NCBI RefSeq assembly: GCF_021397715.1
Contig: NZ_CP090207.1
Location: 2,728,001 to 2,792,000 of the forward strand
DNA length: 64,000 nt
Origin: Pantoea agglomerans
Lineage (GTDB): Bacteria; Pseudomonadota; Gammaproteobacteria; Enterobacterales; Enterobacteriaceae
Direction: 5' to 3'
Shown: one piece after another, positions 58,101-64,000 of the stretch
Numbering within the stretch: the stretch's first letter is position 1
Layout: the number at the start of each line of letters is the position of its first letter
Made by a program: the position numbers and the translations under genes
Notes under the pieces: generated by a model
Seen by the model: only the letters and a program-made list of their open reading frames with translations
Database searches by the model: none
Told to the model about the DNA's origin: nothing

Positions 58101-59774
58101 TTACTCGCCTTTAGCCGCTTTGAACGCTTCAGCCATAGCGTTAGAGAAATTGCCTTCTTCCTGTTTGGTGTTAACAGTATTGATGGCTTCTTTCTCGTCA
58201 GCCTGGTCTTTCGCACGGACAGACAGGCTAACCACACGGTTTTTACGATCAACACCGGTGAATTTGGCTTCAACGTCGTCACCAACGCTCAGAACCAGAG
58301 TGGCATCTTCAATGCGATCCAGTGAAGCTTCAGAAGCGCGCAGGTAACCCTCAACGCCGTCTGCTAATTCAACTGTAGCACCTTTAGCATCAACAGCAGT
58401 TACTTTGCCGTTAACGATAGCGCCTTTCTTGTTCAGCGTGATGTAGTTGTTGAACGGATCTTCTGCCAGTTGCTTAACGCCCAGCGAGATACGCTCACGC
58501 TCTGCATCGACCTGCAGTACAACGGCAGCGATTTCGTCGCCTTTTTTGTACTCACGAACGGCTTCTTCGCCGGTCGCGTTCCAGGAGATGTCAGACAGGT
58601 GAACCAGACCGTCGATGCCGCCGTCCAGGCCGATGAAGATACCGAAGTCAGTGATTGACTTGATTTTACCTTCAACACGATCGCCTTTGTTGTGCGTCTC
58701 AGCGAACTGCTGCCATGGGTTAGATTTACACTGCTTCAGACCCAGGGAGATACGACGACGCTCTTCGTCGATGTCCAGAACCATAACTTCAACCACGTCG
58801 CCTACGTTAACAACTTTAGACGGATGGATGTTTTTGTTGGTCCAGTCCATTTCAGACACGTGTACCAGACCTTCAACGCCTTCTTCGATTTCCACGAAGC
58901 AGCCGTAATCAGTCAGGTTGGTTACACGACCGGTCAGGCGGGTGCCTTCCGGATAGCGCTTAGCGATAGCAACCCATGGATCTTCGCCCAGCTGTTTCAG
59001 GCCGAGGGATACGCGGGTACGCTCGCGGTCGAACTTCAGCACTTTAACAGTGATTTCGTCGCCCACATTGACGATTTCGCTTGGATGCTTAACGCGCTTC
59101 CAGGCCATGTCAGTGATGTGCAGCAGGCCGTCAACGCCACCCAGATCAACGAATGCACCGTAGTCAGTGAGGTTCTTAACGATACCTTTGACTTCCATGC
59201 CTTCCTGCAGGTTTTCCAGCAGCTGATCGCGCTCTGCGCTGTTTTCGGATTCGATAACCGCACGACGTGAAACCACGACGTTGTTGCGTTTCTGATCCAG
59301 CTTGATCACTTTGAATTCAAGCTCTTTGCCTTCCAGGTGCAGCGTATCGCGCACCGGACGAACGTCAACCAGTGAACCAGGCAGGAACGCACGGATACCG
59401 TTCAGCTCAACTGTGAAGCCGCCTTTAACTTTGCCGTTGATAACACCGGTAACAGTTTCAGCGTCTTCGTAAGCTTTCTCCAGCGTGATCCAGGCTTCAT
59501 GGCGCTTAGCTTTCTCACGGGACAGCAGGGTTTCACCGAAGCCGTCTTCCACTGCATCCAGAGCAACATCAACTTCGTCGCCAACCTGGATTTCCAGTTC
59601 GCCGGCTGCGTTCTTGAACTGCTCTGCAGGAATTGCAGATTCAGATTTCAGACCCGCATCAACCAGAACGACATCTTTGTCGATAGAAACGACGATGCCA
59701 CGAACGATAGAACCCGGGCGGGTTTCGATTGTTTTTAAGGATTCTTCAAATAGTTGAGCAAAAGATTCAGTCAT
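58101..59774 (-). CDS. rpsA: 30S ribosomal protein S1
   Basis: S1, 557 residues as in E. coli, binds and unfolds mRNA at the 30S subunit. Six S1/OB repeats are visible; typical strand motifs are [22 protein letters not shown] (repeat 3), [21 protein letters not shown] (repeat 4) and [21 protein letters not shown] (repeat 5). The first two, less canonical repeats bind the ribosome via S2. It ends [12 protein letters not shown]. Codon use is highly biased. It is preceded by cmk with a 108-base gap, where the E. coli rpsA promoters lie. Confidence 0.98.
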   Translation of the reverse strand: MTESFAQLFEESLKTIETRPGSIVRGIVVSIDKDVVLVDAGLKSESAIPAEQFKNAAGELEIQVGDEVDVALDAVEDGFGETLLSREKAKRHEAWITLEKAYEDAETVTGVINGKVKGGFTVELNGIRAFLPGSLVDVRPVRDTLHLEGKELEFKVIKLDQKRNNVVVSRRAVIESENSAERDQLLENLQEGMEVKGIVKNLTDYGAFVDLGGVDGLLHITDMAWKRVKHPSEIVNVGDEITVKVLKFDRERTRVSLGLKQLGEDPWVAIAKRYPEGTRLTGRVTNLTDYGCFVEIEEGVEGLVHVSEMDWTNKNIHPSKVVNVGDVVEVMVLDIDEERRRISLGLKQCKSNPWQQFAETHNKGDRVEGKIKSITDFGIFIGLDGGIDGLVHLSDISWNATGEEAVREYKKGDEIAAVVLQVDAERERISLGVKQLAEDPFNNYITLNKKGAIVNGKVTAVDAKGATVELADGVEGYLRASEASLDRIEDATLVLSVGDDVEAKFTGVDRKNRVVSLSVRAKDQADEKEAINTVNTKQEEGNFSNAMAEAFKAAKGE

Positions 59775-59882
59775 ATTGATAATCTTCAGGATTCTTCAAT
59801 TTAACGTCCATCTGACTTCATGTCGGATGGGGTTGTTTCACATGCCCGGCACCGGATCCCTGGTACAGGGTGATAAATTCAG

Positions 59883-60569
59883 TTAAGCCGTAATGCCCAG
59901 CTTTTCCCGGGCATAGTGTAGCGCTTTTTCAATGACTTGATCGATAGACATTTCAGTAGAGTCCAGAACCAATGCATCGCCAGCGGCTACTAAAGGCGCA
60001 ATTGCGCGGTTACGATCGCGGTCATCACGCTCTTTTATCTCGGCTAAAAGGCGATCAAAGTTAACATTAAAGCCATTATCCTGCAACTGTAGCATGCGGC
60101 GCTGGGCACGCTCTTCAGCGCTGGCATCCAGGAAAATTTTGACCGGCGCATCCGGGAAAACCACGGTGCCCATATCGCGACCATCGGCGATCAGACCCGG
60201 CGCCTCGCGAAAGCCGCGCTGACGGCGCAGTAACGCTTCACGTACTCGTGGAAAAGCCGCCACGCGGGAAGCCGTGTTGCTGACCTCCTGGGTACGAATT
60301 TCGCTGGTGACATCTTCACCTTCCAGAATCACCTGCATCTCGCCATTTTGTGACACAAAGCGCACATCCAGATGTGCGGCAATCGGCACCAGCGCTTCTT
60401 CAGATTCGATATCGACCTGATGATGTAACGCGGCTAACGCCAGCACGCGATAAATTGCGCCGGAATCCAGCAGATGCCACTGCAAGGCTTCCGCCATTGC
60501 TTTGCACAGGGTCCCTTTTCCCGCACCACTTGGCCCATCGATAGTTATGACCGGGGCAGTTACTGTCAT
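59883..60569 (-). CDS. cmk: Cytidylate kinase
   Basis: CMP/dCMP kinase of 228 residues (227 in E. coli). The P-loop [21 protein letters not shown] (about 12-20) is intact, followed by [41 protein letters not shown] and the lid region [11 protein letters not shown], plus [14 protein letters not shown]. The ATG at 60569 has AGGAGG upstream and matches the family start; the open frame continues 14 codons further. Upstream, E. coli ycaL is missing and only a 196-base gap separates cmk from aroA. Confidence 0.96.
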   Translation of the reverse strand: MTVTAPVITIDGPSGAGKGTLCKAMAEALQWHLLDSGAIYRVLALAALHHQVDIESEEALVPIAAHLDVRFVSQNGEMQVILEGEDVTSEIRTQEVSNTASRVAAFPRVREALLRRQRGFREAPGLIADGRDMGTVVFPDAPVKIFLDASAEERAQRRMLQLQDNGFNVNFDRLLAEIKERDDRDRNRAIAPLVAAGDALVLDSTEMSIDQVIEKALHYAREKLGITA

Positions 60570-60625
60570 TATTCCCTCCTGTTGCTGCGCGCTTGTCGGC
60601 CTGTTGGCCATCGGTAATGACTAGC

Positions 60626-60631
60626 ATTATA
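60626..60631 (-). promoter_or_regulatory. Candidate -10 of cmk
   Basis: A perfect TATAAT reads on the minus strand in GCGTATAATGCTAG, 57 bases before the cmk start. The -35 region is poor. Confidence 0.4.
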
Positions 60632-60734
60632 CGCTGCCCAACCATCCTTGGTTACCCTTTCGCACTGACGGTGTTAATAATTCCAGGTAAATCAGAGGAT
60701 CTCTGCCGCAATACGGCCAGATAATATGAGGATT

Positions 60735-60756
60735 TCCGGTGCAGTAACGCACCGGA
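60735..60756 (-). terminator. Hairpin after aroA
   Basis: Perfect eight-base arms TCCGGTGC (60735-60742) and GCACCGGA (60749-60756) with a six-base loop lie ten bases after the aroA stop. There is no T tract, so termination is uncertain. Confidence 0.45.
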
Positions 60757-60765
60757 GATGAGGCA

Positions 60766-62052
60766 TCAGGCTGGCTGGCTGATTTTTGCCAGCTGAGCGA
60801 AGTAGTCGGGAAACGTTTTCGCCGTACAGCCCGGATCAAGAATGGTAACCGGCGTATCAGAGAGCGCCACCAGCGAGAAACACATCGCCATACGGTGATC
60901 GTTATAGGTACCAATATCCGCATGAACCAGCGTCGCCGGCGGGGTAATGCGGATAAAGTCGTGGCCTTCTTCCACTTCTGCGCCCACTTTGCGCAGTTCA
61001 GTGGCCATCGCGCTCAGTCGATCGGTCTCTTTCACCCGCCAGTTATAGATATTACGCAACTGGGTGGTTCCCTCGGCGAACAGCGCCGTGGTGGCAATGG
61101 TCATCGCCGCATCCGGGATGTGGTTCATGTCCATATCAATCGCCTGTAACTTTCCGGCCGTACAGGCAATGTAGTCGTCGCCCCACTCAATCTGCGCGCC
61201 CATTTTTTCCAGTACATCGGCAAAACGGATATCGCCCTGCACGCTGTGGCGGCCAATCCCGGTCACCCGTACCGTTCCACCTTTGATAGCGGCAGCGGCG
61301 AGGAAATAGGAAGCCGAAGAGGCATCACCTTCAACCAGATAGTCGCCCGGTGACTGATAGTGTTGCTGTCCTTTGATCAGGAAATGCTGATAGTTCTGGT
61401 TTTCAACCTCAACGCCAAAGCAGCGCATCAGGTGCAGCGTAATATCGATGTAAGGCTTCGAAACCAGTTCGCCTTTGATGCTGATACGGGTGTCCTGCTC
61501 AGCCAGCGGTGCAGTCATCAGTAGCGCCGTCAGGAACTGACTGGAGACGCTGCCATCCACGCTGACGTCACCCCCGGTAAAGCCTCCACGCAAACGCAGC
61601 GGCGGATAATCCTGATTCTCCAGATACTCAATAGTGGCACCGCCCTGGCGTAATGCATCGACCAGATGCCCGATTGGCCGCTCTTTCATACGCGGTTCGC
61701 CAGTGAGTTCAATATCCTGCTGACCCAGGCATAACGCGGCGGCCAGCGGACGCATCGCGGTACCCGCATTCCCCAGGAATAGCGAGAGAGGCTGATCGGA
61801 TTGCAACGGACCGCCCTTTCCCGTGACTTCACACACCCGGCGATCGCTGGAAAGCGTGTAGTTTACGCCCAATGCGCTAAGGGCATTCAGCATGTGCTTA
61901 ACATCATCGCTGTCGAGCAGGTTGGTCAGACGGGTGGTGCCTTTAGCCAGTGCCGCCAGCAGCAATGCACGATTCGATACGCTCTTAGATCCCGGCAGAT
62001 TTACCGTGCCGTTGACGCGCGCGATGGGTTGGAGAGTCAGGGAGTCCTGCAT
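60766..62052 (-). CDS. aroA: EPSP synthase AroA
   Basis: 3-phosphoshikimate 1-carboxyvinyltransferase, 428 residues (427 in E. coli), sixth step of the shikimate pathway. The start [27 protein letters not shown] at 62052 fits the family; 13 residues of open frame upstream are discarded. Conserved sites: [16 protein letters not shown], the glyphosate/PEP loop [16 protein letters not shown] (class I, glyphosate-sensitive pattern with G and P intact), [31 protein letters not shown] and [11 protein letters not shown]. It is second in the serC-aroA operon; an 82-base gap with two hairpins lies between. Confidence 0.97.
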   Translation of the reverse strand: MQDSLTLQPIARVNGTVNLPGSKSVSNRALLLAALAKGTTRLTNLLDSDDVKHMLNALSALGVNYTLSSDRRVCEVTGKGGPLQSDQPLSLFLGNAGTAMRPLAAALCLGQQDIELTGEPRMKERPIGHLVDALRQGGATIEYLENQDYPPLRLRGGFTGGDVSVDGSVSSQFLTALLMTAPLAEQDTRISIKGELVSKPYIDITLHLMRCFGVEVENQNYQHFLIKGQQHYQSPGDYLVEGDASSASYFLAAAAIKGGTVRVTGIGRHSVQGDIRFADVLEKMGAQIEWGDDYIACTAGKLQAIDMDMNHIPDAAMTIATTALFAEGTTQLRNIYNWRVKETDRLSAMATELRKVGAEVEEGHDFIRITPPATLVHADIGTYNDHRMAMCFSLVALSDTPVTILDPGCTAKTFPDYFAQLAKISQPA

Positions 62053-62079
62053 GTGAAACGAAATCCTCAAAAAATACGA

Positions 62080-62124
62080 AGACCTCGCCAACTGACGAGG
62101 TCTGGCATCAGCATTGATGCTGAT
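62080..62124 (-). repeat. Two hairpins in the serC-aroA gap
   Basis: AGACCTCG/CGAGGTCT (62080-62087 and 62096-62103, perfect, eight-base loop) and an 18-base palindrome ATCAGCATTGATGCTGAT (62107-62124) lie back to back within the 82-base gap. On the minus strand the first stem is followed, after TTCGTA, by six T residues, an attenuator-like arrangement that could lower aroA relative to serC. Confidence 0.6.
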
Positions 62125-62134
62125 ATGTTATTAA

Positions 62135-63220
62135 TCAGCCGTGACGGCGTTCAAAATCAACCATAAAATCGGTCAGCGCCTTAACGCCTTCCAGCGGCAT
62201 GGCATTATAGATCGAGGCACGCATTCCACCGACGACCCGATGTCCTTTCAGCGCATGCAGTCCGGCCCTGAAAGACTCTTCAAGGAACAGCGCATCCAGT
62301 GTTGCATCAGCCAGCTGGAAAGGGATATTCATGCGTGAGCGGTTTTCTGTCGCCACGTCATTGCGGTAGAAACCGCTGTGATCGATCACGCCATACAGCA
62401 GGTCAGCTTTGGCCTGATTGATCCGGTCAATCTCAGCCACGCCACCCTTCTCTTTCAGCCATTTGAACACCAGGCCAGAAAGATACCAGGCAAAAGTGGG
62501 CGGAGTATTGAACATCGAGTCATTGTCCGCCAGCACCTTATAATCAAGGATGGAAGGTACCGAGGCCTGCGCCTGGCCTAACAGATCTTCACGCACAATC
62601 ACCAGCGTTAATCCGGCGGGTCCGACGTTTTTCTGCGCACCGGCATAGATGACGCCATAACGGCTGACATCAATCGGACGCGAAAGAATGGTAGAGGAGA
62701 AATCTGCGACCACCGTTTTGCTGCCAAAATCAGGCTGTTCGTCGATCGCAATACCGTCGATAGTTTCGTTCGGACAGAAGTGCAGATAAGCAGAGTCGTC
62801 GCTAAAGTCCCATTCCCGCATCGGCAGAATCGCACGTTTACCGTCACGTGTGGTTTTGACATCCAGGGTGCGTGGGGAGCAATACTTCTGCGCTTCTTTT
62901 ATTGCGCTGTGCGCCCAGTAGCCGCCATCGGCGTAGTCAGCCGATGACGCATTGCCCAGCAGGTTGCCCGGCACAGCAGCAAACTGCGCACGCGCGCCGC
63001 CGTGGCAGAATAATACTTTGTAATTGGCCGGTATTTTTAGCAGATCACGGAAGTCCTGCTCCGCTTCTTCGGCCACCTGAATAAATTCTTTGCTGCGGTG
63101 ACTGATCTCCATTACGGAGGTTCCCAGGCCACGCCAGTTTGTCAGCTCTTGTTCTGCACGACGGAGCACTTCAACCGGCAGCATCGCTGGGCCGGAGCTA
63201 AAATTATAAACTTGCGTCAT
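62135..63220 (-). CDS. serC: Phosphoserine aminotransferase
   Basis: PLP-dependent aminotransferase of 361 residues (362 in E. coli) for serine and pyridoxal phosphate synthesis. Landmarks: [17 protein letters not shown] at the start, [40 protein letters not shown], the PLP lysine in [19 protein letters not shown], and [20 protein letters not shown]. It is first in the serC-aroA operon, linking serine and aromatic pathways as in E. coli. In E. coli Lrp and CRP act on this promoter; the sites were not identified here. Confidence 0.97.
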   Translation of the reverse strand: MTQVYNFSSGPAMLPVEVLRRAEQELTNWRGLGTSVMEISHRSKEFIQVAEEAEQDFRDLLKIPANYKVLFCHGGARAQFAAVPGNLLGNASSADYADGGYWAHSAIKEAQKYCSPRTLDVKTTRDGKRAILPMREWDFSDDSAYLHFCPNETIDGIAIDEQPDFGSKTVVADFSSTILSRPIDVSRYGVIYAGAQKNVGPAGLTLVIVREDLLGQAQASVPSILDYKVLADNDSMFNTPPTFAWYLSGLVFKWLKEKGGVAEIDRINQAKADLLYGVIDHSGFYRNDVATENRSRMNIPFQLADATLDALFLEESFRAGLHALKGHRVVGGMRASIYNAMPLEGVKALTDFMVDFERRHG

Positions 63221-63533
63221 TTCCCCTCACCACTGTCATATCGAACGGTTATGAATAACTTACCGGTTTTATCACTGCATCCTGATGGCTGCAATCATAA
63301 ATCCGGTGACGGTCACATTTTCTGAATCCGTCGTGCCGGAGGTTATGTTACCAATGCAAACCAACACAAAATTTTGTGAGGCTTCGTCCAGCCTGCCGAA
63401 TTGCCGTTTGGTCTGACAGCCCTGGTGATGAACACTAAGCCGGTAAATTTATCCCGCCTTGATAGCGGATCGTCGGCAAAATCCGTATCATTGCGCGCTT
63501 TACGCACCCTATGACAACTGAGAGAGCGGCACT
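63221..63533. other. Divergent serC/ycaO control region, no gene
   Basis: The 313-base gap carries no convincing frame. It is moderately AT-rich, with AAAATTTTGTGAGG at about 63368-63382 and the ycaO ribosome site GAGAGAG before the ATG. E. coli has ycaP in this neighbourhood; it is absent here. Confidence 0.5.
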
Positions 63534-64000
63534 ATGACGCAAACATTTATCCCGGGCAAAGATGCCGCGCTGGAAGACTCCATCACCCGTTTCCAGAACA
63601 AGCTTCAGGACCTTGGTTTTAATATTGAAGAGGCCTCCTGGCTGAATCCTGTTCCCCATGTCTGGTCTGTGCATATTCGTGACCGCGATTGCCCGTTGTG
63701 CTTCACGAACGGTAAGGGGGCCAGCAAGAAAGCGGCACTCGCCTCTGCACTGGGTGAATATTTTGAGCGTCTCTCAACCAACTATTTCTTCGCTGATTTC
63801 TGGTTAGGAAAAACTATCGCCAACGGCGATTTCGTTCACTATCCCAATGAAAAATGGTTTGCGCTGCCGGCTGATGAATCTCTGCCAGAAGGCATTCTTG
63901 ACCCGCGCCTGCGCGCTTTTTACGATCCGGATAATGCGCTGACCGCCGCAGAGTTGATTGATCTGCAGTCCGGCAATGTTGAGCGTGGCATCTGCGCCCT
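63534..64000 (+). CDS. ycaO: YcaO protein, C-terminus cut off by window edge
   Basis: First 155 residues of YcaO, whose E. coli homologue takes part in beta-methylthiolation of ribosomal protein S12 with RimO; the YcaO superfamily uses ATP to cyclodehydrate or thioamidate peptide backbones. The opening MTQTFIPGKDAALEDSITRFQNKLQDLGF matches E. coli. The first part of the ATP-binding motif, SxxxExxER, is intact in SALGEYFERL (71-80), and the metal-site cysteine pair CPLC (53-56) is present. Start has GAGAG upstream. No azoline-peptide precursor or dehydrogenase genes lie in view, so it is the housekeeping YcaO. Confidence 0.95.
   Translation, partial: MTQTFIPGKDAALEDSITRFQNKLQDLGFNIEEASWLNPVPHVWSVHIRDRDCPLCFTNGKGASKKAALASALGEYFERLSTNYFFADFWLGKTIANGDFVHYPNEKWFALPADESLPEGILDPRLRAFYDPDNALTAAELIDLQSGNVERGICA

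Noticed and set aside
63534..64000. YcaO as part of an azole-modified peptide (RiPP) cluster
   Set aside because: Synteny with serC and sequence match the housekeeping E. coli YcaO; no precursor peptide, dehydrogenase or transporter is visible in the window.
1..64000. CRISPR arrays, tRNA genes, insertion sequences and prophage genes
   Set aside because: Looked for regular short repeats, tRNA-like stems, transposase and phage proteins; none was recognised. matS sites were only spot-checked by eye and none was seen.

Overview
The window is a stretch of conserved core chromosome from an enterobacterium. Gene order follows, with few breaks, the Escherichia coli block helD-yccF-yccS-tfoX-sulA-ompA-matP-ycbZ-fabA-rmf-pqiCBA-uup-rlmKL-ycbX-zapC-pyrD-(ssu)-pepN-pncB-asnS-ompF-aspC-ycbL-ycbK-ldtD-mukBEF-cmoM-elyC-ycbJ-kdsB-ycaR-ycaQ-lpxK-msbA-comEC-ihfB-rpsA-cmk-aroA-serC-ycaO. 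Protein divergence from E. coli, the absence of ycaL (between cmk and aroA) and ycaP (between serC and ycaO), and the style of one GC-rich intergenic repeat point to Erwiniaceae, probably Pantoea. The genus is an inference from memory, not a search result.

Region by region. 1-4.9 kb: truncated DNA helicase IV, two inner-membrane proteins and the competence regulator gene tfoX. 5-10.3 kb: cell-cycle and envelope genes: sulA under a textbook LexA box, ompA with its long leader, matP, the Lon-like protease ycbZ, fabA with a FabR-type operator, and the small ribosome-hibernation gene rmf. 10.6-21 kb: pqiABC lipid-transport locus, ABC-F gene uup, the double rRNA methyltransferase rlmKL, ycbX, zapC and pyrD. 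21.2-24.3 kb is the only clearly accessory coding segment: a Wzx-like flippase and a family 2 glycosyltransferase upstream of pyrD, followed by about 750 bp of AT-rich sequence without a gene. 24.3-28.6 kb: a complete ssuEADCB alkanesulfonate operon. 28.6-37.1 kb: pepN, pncB, asnS, the OmpR-controlled porin ompF, and aspC. 37.1-37.7 kb: a GC-rich noncoding repeat-like element with nested inverted repeats that appears to interrupt the shared aspC/ycbL terminator. 37.7-50.1 kb: gloC/ycbL, two peptidoglycan enzymes (mepK, ldtD), the mukFEB condensin operon with cmoM, elyC and ycbJ. 50.2-64 kb: Kdo and lipid A genes (kdsB, lpxK, msbA), the DNA glycosylase ycaQ, comEC, ihfB, rpsA, cmk, aroA, serC and the start of ycaO.

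Several genes act in shared processes: matP and mukBEF in chromosome organisation, sulA and zapC at the FtsZ ring, kdsB-lpxK-msbA in lipopolysaccharide synthesis and export, ycbX/ssu in sulfur and oxidised-nitrogen chemistry, and serC-aroA in the serine and aromatic pathways. I found no CRISPR array, tRNA, rRNA, intact insertion sequence or prophage. No clearly new multi-gene system is visible. The best candidates for a second look are the aspC-ycbL element and the flippase-glycosyltransferase pair.
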